64,000 bases of DNA from Bacillota bacterium (GTDB lineage: Bacteria; Bacillota; Clostridia; Lachnospirales; Lachnospiraceae), in contig JAEYLX010000033.1 of NCBI GenBank assembly GCA_023407575.1, positions 1-64,000 of the forward strand, in the 5' to 3' direction. Position 1 is the stretch's first letter. Each line of letters opens with the position of its first letter. The notes under the pieces were generated by a model, which was given only the letters and a program-made list of their open reading frames with translations, ran no database searches and had not been told where the DNA came from. Positions 50,661 through 59,353 of the stretch are shown here, piece after piece. The translations under genes and the position numbers were made by a program.

Positions 50661-51641
50661 TTATTGCAGGAAGACAAATTTTACATAGACAATAGCCATT
50701 AGGAAAGCAATGACGGAACTAATTAGTTTAACAATAAGATATGCATGAATCGATAGTCCTGATTCCTGTAATACGCTTTTGGTTTGGGCGATGCCCGAAA
50801 AGCCCCCAAAGGTAGTGATTACGGTGATTAGGACTATTTTTAATTCATTTGACAGGTTACTAGCGCTAATTTGACTTATTCCAGTTGTTATTTCAAAGAC
50901 ACCCATGATACCTGCTTTAATGAAATCGGGGATTATATTAATTTCTTTAATCATATAGGCTAATATGGAAAACAATATGATGTAGCCCCCAATGCGTGTA
51001 ATAATTTCAAAACCGTTCATGATGGAGTTATCAACCATTTGAAAGGAGAAGCGTTTGCTATACTCGGTGGTCTTTAGTGCCATAGGTTCTGGCTTAATAA
51101 AGTTCTTATCCGCAGATTTTAAACGAAAGAATAGTTTTCTGCAAAACAACGCACCAAGAATTGCAGAACCATAAATAATAACGAATAGAGCATATTTTAT
51201 GTGGGGAAGCTTTAATTGGGTTACCGATATATAGCCAATAATAAACATTGGGCTAGCATTATTGCAGAGAGTTAATAGAAATTGCCCTTCACTTTTACTT
51301 ATTCTTTGTTCTACCACAAGGTCTGCACTTGTTTTGCCACCCATGGGAATACCAGATAAAAAGCCTATCACGATAGGATAACAACCTTCCTTGCTTAAAC
51401 GAAGTAATTTTCCTAGAACTGGGTGGAATAGGCTGCTAATTTGCTTAGATAGGTTTAATCGGATAATTAGATTTGATACAATAATAAAAGGGAGCAGGGT
51501 TGGTAAAACATGGTGAAACCAAAGTAATAAACCTTCGCTGGCTCCATGAATAGCAGTCTCTGAGTATACCAGCATAGAGACCAGGAAGAGGAGGAGCAAG
51601 CCTTTTACTATGCGGGTAATGGAAATTTTTCGTAAAATCAT
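50661..51641 (-). CDS. ylbJ: sporulation integral membrane protein YlbJ
   Basis: A 326-residue membrane protein with about eight helices, of the nucleoside-recognition (Gate) domain group. B. subtilis YlbJ is made under sigma-E and is needed for normal spores. Clear matches are SEGLLLWFHHVLPTLLPFIIVSNLI, GFLSGIPMGGKTSADLV and FGGFSGIAQTKSVLQESGLS. The start at 51641 has AAGGAGAATTTA; an upstream frame to 51668 lacks a site. Its 3' end is 1 bp from the convergent coiled-coil gene. In Bacillus it lies next to coaD in the same direction; here it is inverted. Confidence 0.88.
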   Translation of the reverse strand: MILRKISITRIVKGLLLLFLVSMLVYSETAIHGASEGLLLWFHHVLPTLLPFIIVSNLIIRLNLSKQISSLFHPVLGKLLRLSKEGCYPIVIGFLSGIPMGGKTSADLVVEQRISKSEGQFLLTLCNNASPMFIIGYISVTQLKLPHIKYALFVIIYGSAILGALFCRKLFFRLKSADKNFIKPEPMALKTTEYSKRFSFQMVDNSIMNGFEIITRIGGYIILFSILAYMIKEINIIPDFIKAGIMGVFEITTGISQISASNLSNELKIVLITVITTFGGFSGIAQTKSVLQESGLSIHAYLIVKLISSVIAFLMAIVYVKFVFLQ

Positions 51642-51798
51642 TAAATTCTCCTTGTAGACAAGACACAAGTTTATTATAATTTATTGAAAGAAGTGGTAAA
51701 ATATTCTTAACAGTTCAGCCAAGTTAATTGGTTAGAAAAATTTCGAATATAAATATTCTCGGAGTTATTATATTGCAATATTGAAAGGAGACATAGTA

Positions 51799-53604
51799 AT
51801 GGCACAGAATAAAACAATATTAAAAAGAAGTGAAGTAGAAAAGAAACATACCTGGGCAATAGAAGATCTTTATAAAAACGATACAGAGTGGCAGGTGGAA
51901 TATGATAAGATTAAGGAGCTGTTGCCAACAGCGACACAATATCAGGGAAGATTATCTAAATCAGCGGATTTGTTGCTGAATTTTTTACAAGTGACAGATG
52001 AGATCAGTATGTTGACAGAGAGAGTTTATGTTTATTCTAATCAGAAATATCATGAGGACACTGCAAATTCAACCTATCAGGATTTATCAAATAAAGCAGG
52101 AGCTCTTATGGTACAGGTTAGTAGCGCTCTTTCCTTTGCTACCCCTGAAATATTAACAATACCAGGAGAGATCATTACCGAATTTAGAAGTGAAGTCGAA
52201 GAACTTAAGGTATATGATTTTTATTTAAAAGATATTTTACGTCGCAGAGCACATATCCTTTCCCCAGAGATGGAAGAGTTACTTGCAGATGCGGGAGAGA
52301 TTGCAGAAGCACCAAGTAACATATTTACTATGTTCAATAATGCGGACATTAAATTCCCAAGTATAAAGGATGAAGATGGAGAAGAGATTCAAATTACACA
52401 TGGACGTTATGCTAAGTTTATGGATAGTCCTGACCGTAGAGTAAGAAAGGACACCTTCCAGGGCTTATATTCAAGCTATCAGAATTATCGTAATACTTTA
52501 GCAGCTGCTTTTAGCAGTAATGTGAAGCAGGAAGTATTCTTTGCAAAGGCAAGAAAGTATCCGTCTACTTTAGCAAAAGCATTGGATGCTGGTAATGTGC
52601 CTGTGGAGGTTTATACGAATTTAATTGCCGCAGTACATGATAATATTGGATTAATGCATCGCTATGTCAAACTACGCAAGAAATTACTCGGAGTGGATGA
52701 GTTGCATATGTATGATCTTTACACCCCTCTTGTTGCTGATGCAAAGATGGAAGTACCCTTTGAAGAGGCGAAAGAGATTGTAGCAAAAGGCTTAGAGCCA
52801 CTTGGTGAAGAGTATCAGAAGATTTTAAATGAAGGCTATAATAACAGATGGATTGATGTTTATGAAAATGAAAATAAACGTAGTGGAGCTTATTCCTGGG
52901 GAGCTTACGGGACACATCCTTATGTACTCCTAAACTATAATGACACTTTGGATAATGTATTTACCCTTGCACATGAGATGGGCCATGCGATCCATAGTTA
53001 TTTGTCAGACAGAACTCAGCCATATATTTATGCCGGATACAAGATTTTTGTGGCCGAGGTTGCATCAACCTGTAACGAATCCCTCCTCATTGACCATATG
53101 TTGAAGAATACAAAGGACAAAAAGGAAAAAGCTTATTTAATCAATCATTTCTTAGATAAATTTAAAGGGACCTTATACCGTCAGACTATGTTTGCAGAGT
53201 TTGAAATGATTACACACAAAATGGTAGAAGACGGTGAAAGCTTAACAGCAGAGTCGTTGTGTAAGGTATATCGTGACTTAAATATCAAATATTTTGGTGA
53301 TGACATCGTTATTGATCCAGAAATAGATATGGAATGGTCAAGAATCCCACATTTCTATAATGCGTTTTATGTATATCAGTATGCAACTGGCTATTCAGCA
53401 GCAATAGCGTTATCAAGAAGAATATTAAATGAGGGTGCACCTGCGGTGGAAGACTATCTGAATTTCTTAAGTGGTGGCAGTTCAAAGCATCCGATTGATT
53501 TGTTGAAAGGAGCTGGAGTTGACATGAGTACCAAAGAACCCGTGAATCAAGCACTTCAGCTATTCGCTGAATTATTAGATCAAATGGAAGAGCTTCTCGC
53601 TTAA
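51799..53604 (+). CDS. pepF: oligoendopeptidase F (M3B family)
   Basis: A 601-residue cytoplasmic zinc metallopeptidase of family M3B that cuts peptides of about 7-17 residues. The zinc motif HEMGH lies near residue 391 in FTLAHEMGHAIHSYL; the third ligand glutamate is in VAEVASTCNESLL. The N-terminal helical domain and the last FLSGGSSKHPIDLLKGAGVDM stretch are typical. Normal length. AAAGGAGACATAGTA precedes the ATG at 51799; a TTG-started frame at 51781 overlaps the site. A TTGTAG-17-TATAAT pair at 51652-51680 may be its promoter. Monocistronic or with the DUF1801 gene 70 bp downstream. Confidence 0.95.
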   Translation: MAQNKTILKRSEVEKKHTWAIEDLYKNDTEWQVEYDKIKELLPTATQYQGRLSKSADLLLNFLQVTDEISMLTERVYVYSNQKYHEDTANSTYQDLSNKAGALMVQVSSALSFATPEILTIPGEIITEFRSEVEELKVYDFYLKDILRRRAHILSPEMEELLADAGEIAEAPSNIFTMFNNADIKFPSIKDEDGEEIQITHGRYAKFMDSPDRRVRKDTFQGLYSSYQNYRNTLAAAFSSNVKQEVFFAKARKYPSTLAKALDAGNVPVEVYTNLIAAVHDNIGLMHRYVKLRKKLLGVDELHMYDLYTPLVADAKMEVPFEEAKEIVAKGLEPLGEEYQKILNEGYNNRWIDVYENENKRSGAYSWGAYGTHPYVLLNYNDTLDNVFTLAHEMGHAIHSYLSDRTQPYIYAGYKIFVAEVASTCNESLLIDHMLKNTKDKKEKAYLINHFLDKFKGTLYRQTMFAEFEMITHKMVEDGESLTAESLCKVYRDLNIKYFGDDIVIDPEIDMEWSRIPHFYNAFYVYQYATGYSAAIALSRRILNEGAPAVEDYLNFLSGGSSKHPIDLLKGAGVDMSTKEPVNQALQLFAELLDQMEELLA

Positions 53605-53673
53605 GCTATACCAAATGAAAGACTAAGTTGCGTTATACAATTAACAACAAGAAGTAGAGAGGAAAAGAACAAT

Positions 53674-54084
53674 ATGGAAGAAAATAAAAGCATTCAAACC
53701 ATTGATGAATATATTGCTCAATTTTCTCCAGAAATTCAGGAGAAGCTTAACGCACTTCGAAAAGTAATTAAGGAATGTGCTCCAGAGGCAAAGGAAAAGA
53801 TAAGCTGGGGAATGGCTACCTTTGATTATCACGGTAATCTGGTACATTTTGCTTCCTTCAAAAAGCACATTGGGTTTTATCCAAGTCCAAGTGGAGTTGA
53901 GGTTTTCAAAGATAAACTTACAGGTTATAACACTTCTAAAGGTGCCATTCAGTTTCCAGTTGAGGAACCAATTCCTTTTGAATTAATAAAAGATATTGTA
54001 AAATATCGAGTGCAAGAAAATGAGGAATTGGCTGCGACAAAAAAGGCTGCAAAGAAGAAACCAGTGGATGGAAATAAAGAATAA
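53674..54084 (+). CDS. DUF1801 domain protein
   Basis: A 136-residue soluble protein of the DUF1801/YdhG-like group, related to frataxin-like Fra of Bacillus and to YdeI. Typical features are TIDEYIAQFSPEIQEKLNALRKVIKECAPEAKEKISWGMATFDYHGNLVHFA and KHIGFYPSPSGVEVF, then KGAIQFPVEEPIPFELI. A lysine-rich tail (KKAAKKKPVDGNK) follows. Some relatives have been linked to iron delivery; I see no metal-binding cluster here, so no function is assigned. AGAGGAAAAGAACAAT is the ribosome binding site. A strong terminator lies between it and the convergent tmcAL gene. Confidence 0.85.
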   Translation: MEENKSIQTIDEYIAQFSPEIQEKLNALRKVIKECAPEAKEKISWGMATFDYHGNLVHFASFKKHIGFYPSPSGVEVFKDKLTGYNTSKGAIQFPVEEPIPFELIKDIVKYRVQENEELAATKKAAKKKPVDGNKE

Positions 54085-54132
54085 GAATTTAAAGCAAGCA
54101 TTTTTACAGGATACTTTATTTGTGTGAAAATG

Positions 54133-54193
54133 AAAACTCCCCTTAAAGAAGATAGTCCGTTGAGGTATCTATCTGACGAAAGGGGAGTTTTTT
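54133..54193. terminator. bidirectional terminator between DUF1801 and tmcAL genes
   Basis: AAAACTCCCCTT pairs with AAGGGGAGTTTT around a 36-nt loop and is followed by further T on the plus strand; the A run gives T on the minus strand. Confidence 0.85.
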
Positions 54194-54230
54194 CTATTTA
54201 AGACAAGTGAAACCGATTTGTCTTAGCATC

Positions 54231-55505
54231 TTATTTAAGGACAATTCCACGTTGATATTCATTGGGTAAAAGAACTTTAAACTTATCATATACAACTTGA
54301 TTGTACAAATCTGAAGCAAGAATATCTGTCTTAAGTATTTTCTTTGCAAGGTCATCAAGTGCTTCATCAGCCTTAGATACCTTTGTTATAATTGGTAGGG
54401 TGCCTCTTGCATTCATAGTGCGTAATAAGATAGAAGCCTCACGACGAAGGCCAAGTACTCGCACATATCGGTTATAACCTTCTGAATTGTATGCTTCAAA
54501 GTCCTTCTTTTTAATATCCAATAGTAAATGGACCAATGCACGATTTATTCTGGTCAAGGTTACATTTCTAGTCTTTATTGCTTGGGCAAGTTCAGAGATT
54601 TGTTTTGGATAAGGAGAGAGTTTTTTTATACGATCTGAAAGATCGGATGTAAGATCCAAATATTCAGATAAGTTTTCTCGATTGGTCATCAATAACTTGT
54701 ATTTTATAGATGCAGCAAAATCCTCCTCCGAGAGGGGATAACCTTTCTCGTAACTACCTAAAAGCGTTTGATAAACATCAGCTGGCACACTCTGTTTCAT
54801 TAATTTAAAATAATCGGCAGCAGAATCCTTTTCAAATATGGCTCTGCGAATAGCAGTTGCAGAACTAATGGAAGTGTCTTGTTCTTCAGACAGCATATCA
54901 TCATGATAATGAGCTGACAAACGCGTAATTGTATACGGAGTTATACTGGAACCAAGGCGATGGAGCGATTTCACATATTCGATACCTAGAATATTATTAG
55001 GTTCCAGAAGGAGAGAAGTAATGGCTTCTTTTTTCTCTGCAGAAACTTCTTGCATAGTACCTAAATAAGCTTTTGTTCTGGCAGCCGGATAAGTCATACC
55101 CTCTTTCAGTGCCTCTTGTAATGCGGCATGAAAAGAGGCAGGAGCTTGTATTAAGAAGTCAGCAGCTTCCTTAATTAGTTCAAGGTCACCACATTCACTG
55201 CCAAAACAGATGGCATCTACCACACCTAATTTATTAAGCAAGTCCACTGCACCATGGGAAAAATATTCTGCGCTGGCGGTGGAATAACAGACAGGAAGTT
55301 CAAGTACCAGATCTATCCCATTGTTTAAAGCCATTGCAGTTCGGGTATACTTATCGATAACAGCAGGGGCACCTCTTTGAACAAAATTACCGCTCATTAC
55401 GGCTATGACATAATCGGCATTTGTAATTCGTTTCGCTTCTTCTATATGATATTTATGTCCGTTGTGAAACGGGTTATATTCTGTAATTAAACCCAATACC
55501 TTCAT
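54231..55505 (-). CDS. tmcAL: tRNA(Met) cytidine acetate ligase
   Basis: TmcAL (YlbM) uses ATP and acetate to acetylate the wobble cytidine of elongator tRNA-Met, preventing misreading of AUA. It has 424 residues, the usual size. The nucleotidyltransferase-type start GLITEYNPFHNGHKYHIEEA has the HxGH-type signature (HNGH), followed by VMSGNFVQRGAPAVIDKYTRTAMALNNGIDLVLELPV and CFGSECGDLE. The ATG is at 55505. In Bacillus ylbM lies in the rsmD-rpmF neighbourhood, as it does here, but inverted. Because the enzyme uses acetate, its placement beside pta-ackA is suggestive, though perhaps accidental. Confidence 0.93.
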   Translation of the reverse strand: MKVLGLITEYNPFHNGHKYHIEEAKRITNADYVIAVMSGNFVQRGAPAVIDKYTRTAMALNNGIDLVLELPVCYSTASAEYFSHGAVDLLNKLGVVDAICFGSECGDLELIKEAADFLIQAPASFHAALQEALKEGMTYPAARTKAYLGTMQEVSAEKKEAITSLLLEPNNILGIEYVKSLHRLGSSITPYTITRLSAHYHDDMLSEEQDTSISSATAIRRAIFEKDSAADYFKLMKQSVPADVYQTLLGSYEKGYPLSEEDFAASIKYKLLMTNRENLSEYLDLTSDLSDRIKKLSPYPKQISELAQAIKTRNVTLTRINRALVHLLLDIKKKDFEAYNSEGYNRYVRVLGLRREASILLRTMNARGTLPIITKVSKADEALDDLAKKILKTDILASDLYNQVVYDKFKVLLPNEYQRGIVLK

Positions 55506-55764
55506 AAGTGGATGGACGACCTCATTTCTTATTATTGTATAAATATCCGAAAAGTTATTTTCAATTTAAAACAATGAGTTTACTTATAGAAAATAGCTAA
55601 TGGCTGTACTTTTCAATATAGCATCTTAAATTGTTAGCGTCAATTATGTGTTATAAACACTTGCTAGGATTTAATCAAAGGGCATAAATAAGTATAAAGT
55701 AAGACATTGTTACTATTGCTCAAGAAATATACGAAATAATCCTACTTTTTTCTACAATTTATAC

Positions 55765-55793
55765 TTGTATCAATTATTAAATTGTCTTATAAT
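55765..55793 (+). promoter_or_regulatory. probable promoter of pta
   Basis: TATAAT at 55788-55793 with TTGTAT 17 nt upstream (55765-55770); start near 55800, 60 nt before the pta ATG. The rest of the 354-bp gap (55506-55859) between tmcAL and pta is AT-rich and shows no ORF, tRNA or repeat. Confidence 0.5.
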
Positions 55794-55859
55794 AAAGGGT
55801 ATTGATTTAATATTCTAAAAATATATATTATTTTTCATTGTTAAGGGAGGAAAAACATC

Positions 55860-56855
55860 ATGAGTTTTATTGATGGAATCAAAGACAGAGCCAAGCAGAA
55901 CATGAAAACAATTGTATTGCCTGAGACCGAAGATCGTAGAACTTTGGAAGCTGCAAGCAGAATTCTGGCTGAAGGCGTAGCAAACATTGTATTAATTGGT
56001 AATGAGGATGAAATTGCTAAGAAGGCAGAAGGCCTGGACTTATCAAAGGCAACGATTATTGACCCAAATAATACAGACAAGCTTCAGGGATATGTTGATT
56101 TACTTGTTGAGGTTAGAAAGAGCAAGGGTATGACTCCTGAGCAGGCAAGGGAGATCTTAACAAAGGATTATCCTTACTTTGGAGTAACCATGGTGAAAGC
56201 GGGAGATGCTGATGGTATGGTGTCTGGAGCTGTTCATTCCACTGCTGATACTCTTCGTCCTTCCTTACAGATATTAAAGACTGCACCTGGTACAAAACTG
56301 GTATCTTCTTTCTTCATTATAGTAGTACCGAATTGTGATTTTGGTGATCAAGGAACTTTCATTTTCTCTGATTGCGGTTTAGTACAAAATCCAAATGCTG
56401 AAGAACTTGCAGCAATAGCAGGCAGCAGTGCTAAGAGCTTTGAAGCTTTAGTAGGTAAAGAACCACTCGTAGCAATGTTATCCCATTCTACTAAGGGAAG
56501 CGCAGCACATCCTGATGTTGATAAGGTACTTGAAGCTACAAAGATTGCAAAAGAATTATATCCTAATTATAAAATAGATGGCGAATACCAGTTAGATGCT
56601 GCAATTGTACCAAGTGTTGGTGCTTCTAAAGCTCCTGGTAGTGACATCGCTGGTAAGGCAAATGTATTAATCTTCCCTGACCTTGATGCTGGTAATATCG
56701 GTTACAAATTGGCTCAAAGATTAGCAAAAGCAGAAGCCTACGGACCTGTAACACAGGGTATCGCAAAGCCTGTAAATGACTTGTCAAGAGGATGTTCAGC
56801 AGATGATATTGTTGGTGTAATTGCAATTACTGCTGTACAAGCTGCCTTTAACTAA
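55860..56855 (+). CDS. pta: phosphate acetyltransferase
   Basis: Pta converts acetyl-CoA and phosphate to acetyl phosphate and CoA. With acetate kinase it makes ATP and acetate, the main energy-saving branch of fermentation in such anaerobes. It has 331 residues, the short single-domain form without the DRTGG/CobQ N-terminal part. Family stretches are IVLPETEDRRTLEAA, MVSGAVHSTADTLRPSLQILKT, IFSDCGLVQNPNAEELA, MLSHSTKGSAAHPDVDKV and the C-terminal ARGCS-like DLSRGCSADDIVG. GGGAGGAAAAACATC precedes the ATG. ackA follows after 269 bp with a long hairpin between. Confidence 0.96.
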   Translation: MSFIDGIKDRAKQNMKTIVLPETEDRRTLEAASRILAEGVANIVLIGNEDEIAKKAEGLDLSKATIIDPNNTDKLQGYVDLLVEVRKSKGMTPEQAREILTKDYPYFGVTMVKAGDADGMVSGAVHSTADTLRPSLQILKTAPGTKLVSSFFIIVVPNCDFGDQGTFIFSDCGLVQNPNAEELAAIAGSSAKSFEALVGKEPLVAMLSHSTKGSAAHPDVDKVLEATKIAKELYPNYKIDGEYQLDAAIVPSVGASKAPGSDIAGKANVLIFPDLDAGNIGYKLAQRLAKAEAYGPVTQGIAKPVNDLSRGCSADDIVGVIAITAVQAAFN

Positions 56856-56973
56856 GACAGGTGGTAAAGCATAGGATAGTATCTAACAAAGCATTAATTT
56901 GTTGATATTTCACTTTACCTTCACGTAAATTGAAAGCAAGAGGAGTCAAGAACTTCACTTGTTGTGAATAAAG

Positions 56974-57035
56974 GACTGTGATTGAAGTCATTTTTGGAAA
57001 CGAAGTGGTTTTCCAAAGAGATTTGATTCACAGTC
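56974..57035 (+). promoter_or_regulatory. long imperfect hairpin between pta and ackA
   Basis: GACTGTGA pairs exactly with TCACAGTC at the base, and TTTGGAAA with TTTCCAAA near the tip, separated by unpaired internal loops. No T tract follows. It could stabilise or process the pta-ackA message or set the ratio of the two enzymes. The flanking parts of 56856-57124 hold no ORF that I can see. Confidence 0.55.
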
Positions 57036-57124
57036 TTAGCAATGTAAAGGCATAGCAAAGTAACTTAGTTATCTGGACTTAAGATAATTTATCTCATATT
57101 AAATAAAGAAAGAGGTATAATAAA

Positions 57125-58318
57125 ATGAAAGTATTAGTTATTAATTGTGGTAGCTCATCCTTAAAGTATCAGCTGATTGATTCAGAGTCAGAGAAGGCAT
57201 TGGCTGTTGGTATCTGTGAAAGAATTGGCCAGGAAGTTAGCCATTTAAAACATACTCCAGCAGGTAAAGACAAGGTTGTTATTGAGACTACAGAGATGAA
57301 CAATCATGAAGTAGCAATCCGTATGGTACTTGAAGCGTTAACAAATTCTGAGCATGGCGTTATCGCATCACTTGATGAAATAAGTTCAGTAGGTCACAGA
57401 GTTGTTCATGGTGGTGAGAAGTTCGCAGCATCTACAATTATTACGGATGAAGTAATTCAGGCAATTGAAGATTGCAACGATTTAGCTCCGCTTCATAATC
57501 CTGCTAACTTAATTGGTATTCGTGCATGCGCAAACTTAATGCCAGGTGTACCTATGGTTGCTGTATTTGATACGGCTTTCCATCAGACTATGCCTCCAAA
57601 AGCATACTTATATGGTATTCCTAATGGATACTATGATAAATATAAGATTCGTAAATACGGCTTCCATGGTACCAGCCATAGCTTTGTATCCAAGCGTTGT
57701 GCTGAATTTACAGGTTTAGATATCAATAACTCAAAAATTATTGTATGTCACCTTGGAAACGGCGCAAGTATTACAGCGGTTGAGAATGGTAAATCCATTG
57801 ATACCACCATGGGCTTCACACCACTTGCAGGTCTTGTAATGGGTACCAGAAGCGGTTCTATTGATCCTTCCATTATTGAGTTTATTGCAAAGAAGGAAAA
57901 TAAAACCCTTGATCAGATTATGAACTTACTTAATAAAGAGTCTGGTGTACAGGGTATGTCAGAAGTATCCAGTGATTTCCGTGATATCAACGATGCTATG
58001 GATCAGGGGAATCAAAAAGCAATCATTGCATTTGATGTATTCTGCTATCGTGTAGCAAAATATATCGGTAGTTATGTAGCTGCAATGAATGGTGTAGATG
58101 CAATTGTATTTACCGCAGGCGTTGGTGAAAACGACTGGAGAGTAAGAGAATGGGTATGTGAATATTTCGGTTACCTTGGTGTAACAATTGATAAAGAGAA
58201 GAATAAGATTAGAGGACAGGAAGTAATGCTTACAACACCTGAATCAAGAACTAAGGTTTGTATCATTCCTACCAACGAAGAGTTAACGATTGCAAGAGAA
58301 ACAGTTGCTTTACTGTAA
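57125..58318 (+). CDS. ackA: acetate kinase
   Basis: AckA transfers the phosphate of acetyl phosphate to ADP, making ATP and acetate. It has 397 residues, the usual size for this ASKHA-fold dimer. Signatures present: VLVINCGSSSLKYQLI at the N-terminus, VAVFDTAFHQTMP, RRYGFHGTSH (here IRKYGFHGTSHSFV), HLGNGASITAVENGKSIDTTMGFTPLAG and FTAGVGENDWRVRE. AAAGAAAGAGGTATAATAAA lies upstream of the ATG. It is expressed with pta or from its own promoter; no clear hexamer pair is visible in the gap. The next gene has its own perfect promoter. Confidence 0.97.
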   Translation: MKVLVINCGSSSLKYQLIDSESEKALAVGICERIGQEVSHLKHTPAGKDKVVIETTEMNNHEVAIRMVLEALTNSEHGVIASLDEISSVGHRVVHGGEKFAASTIITDEVIQAIEDCNDLAPLHNPANLIGIRACANLMPGVPMVAVFDTAFHQTMPPKAYLYGIPNGYYDKYKIRKYGFHGTSHSFVSKRCAEFTGLDINNSKIIVCHLGNGASITAVENGKSIDTTMGFTPLAGLVMGTRSGSIDPSIIEFIAKKENKTLDQIMNLLNKESGVQGMSEVSSDFRDINDAMDQGNQKAIIAFDVFCYRVAKYIGSYVAAMNGVDAIVFTAGVGENDWRVREWVCEYFGYLGVTIDKEKNKIRGQEVMLTTPESRTKVCIIPTNEELTIARETVALL

Positions 58319-58370
58319 TCCCCAGCAAATGGAATATCGGTAATATATTATCAATAATCTGATTTTGTCA

Positions 58371-58399
58371 TTGACAAATATTTGGTCAGTAGGTATAAT
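58371..58399 (+). promoter_or_regulatory. perfect sigma-A promoter of yceD-rpmF
   Basis: TTGACA at 58371-58376 and TATAAT at 58394-58399, spaced by exactly 17 nt. Start near 58406, a leader of about 60 nt. Confidence 0.88.
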
Positions 58400-58467
58400 A
58401 CAAGAAGTGCGTAAAGAATTCGTAGACGAGTTCTTAATCATGCAGTGAATATTCGGAGTGATTTAAC

Positions 58468-58995
58468 ATGCTAATATCTTTGTCAGAAATAATGACTACG
58501 AAGGATAAGGTAGCACGGATTGAAGCCCCCATAGAGTTGGAGCGGTTTCAGTACCAGGGCGATTCTTATGAATTCGTTCATAAGGAACCGGTTAACCTCA
58601 TCATAACGAACTTGGGTAACAAGACCGTTTTGATTGAGGGCAATACGAATATTTCTCTGAACCTATTCTGTGGCAGATGTCTGAAGGAATTGATTTATCC
58701 TATGGATATCAACTTCCAGAAGGAAGTTGACTTCAATTTAACGGAAGAACAGCGTACAGAAGGTCTGGATGAAACAAATTATATTATTGGATACAATCTG
58801 GATGTGGACACATTAATTAGTGACGAAATATTAATGGAATTTCCCATGAAGCTTTTATGTGACGAAGATTGCAAAGGTCTTTGCAAAAACTGCGGAACGA
58901 ATTTAAATGAGAAATCCTGTGACTGTGATGTGACAGTTTATGATCCAAGAATGTCAGTAATCCGTGATATATTTAACAACTTTAAGGAGGTGTGA
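58468..58995 (+). CDS. yceD: YceD family protein (DUF177)
   Basis: A 175-residue YceD/DUF177 protein. In most bacteria it is encoded directly upstream of rpmF, as here, and has been linked to 23S rRNA accumulation or ribosome assembly. A beta-rich N-terminal part precedes two cysteine pairs: C-G-R-C-L-K-E in the middle and C-D-E-D-C-K-G-L-C-K-N-C-G near the C-terminus, then SCDCDV, the usual zinc-binding pattern. The ATG at 58468 has a weak site (CGGAGTGATTTAAC). The stop codon is 4 bp before the rpmF ATG. Transcribed from the consensus promoter at 58371-58399. Confidence 0.92.
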   Translation: MLISLSEIMTTKDKVARIEAPIELERFQYQGDSYEFVHKEPVNLIITNLGNKTVLIEGNTNISLNLFCGRCLKELIYPMDINFQKEVDFNLTEEQRTEGLDETNYIIGYNLDVDTLISDEILMEFPMKLLCDEDCKGLCKNCGTNLNEKSCDCDVTVYDPRMSVIRDIFNNFKEV

Positions 58996-58999
58996 GACA

Positions 59000-59182
59000 A
59001 TGTCAATTTGTCCTAAGGGTAAACATTCAAAGGCAAGAAGAGACAGCCGTAGAGCTAACTGGAAGATGACTGCTCCTAACTTAGTTAAGTGCAGCAAGTG
59101 TGGAGAGCTTATGGTTCCTCATAGAGTATGTAAGGCTTGTGGTTCTTACAATAAGAAAGAAATCATTTCTGCAGCTGAATAA
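59000..59182 (+). CDS. rpmF: 50S ribosomal protein L32
   Basis: A 60-residue L32 of the large ribosomal subunit. It begins MSICPKGKHSKARRDSRRANWKM and has the zinc-binding cysteines CSKCGELM and CKACGSY, so it is the C+ form. AAGGAGGTGTGAGACA precedes the ATG at 59000; the yceD stop codon lies inside this spacer, so translation is coupled. In most Firmicutes plsX, fabH or acpP follow; here transcription ends at the terminator and the next gene is an unrelated MerR regulator. Confidence 0.97.
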   Translation: MSICPKGKHSKARRDSRRANWKMTAPNLVKCSKCGELMVPHRVCKACGSYNKKEIISAAE

Positions 59183-59191
59183 TTAAAAATC

Positions 59192-59226
59192 AAGACTTTC
59201 CGGGGTTTCTCGGAGAGTCTTTTTTT
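59192..59226 (+). terminator. intrinsic terminator of yceD-rpmF
   Basis: AAGACTTTCCG pairs with CGGAGAGTCTT around GGGTTTCT, with one mismatch, followed by seven T. Confidence 0.9.
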
Positions 59227-59353
59227 GTCAGTTACACCAATTTTAACCCATTTTATTTGAGCCAAAGTTCTTATTGAGCAAATTCCAATTATATTCTTTA
59301 TAAAGAAAAAGGCAGCAAAAGCCGCCTATTCCCTATTAATTCATTAGTCTCTG

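Noticed and set aside
54231..58318. horizontal transfer of the tmcAL-pta-ackA segment
   Set aside because: Composition, codon style and ribosome binding sites are the same as in neighbouring genes, and there are no repeats or mobility genes at its ends.
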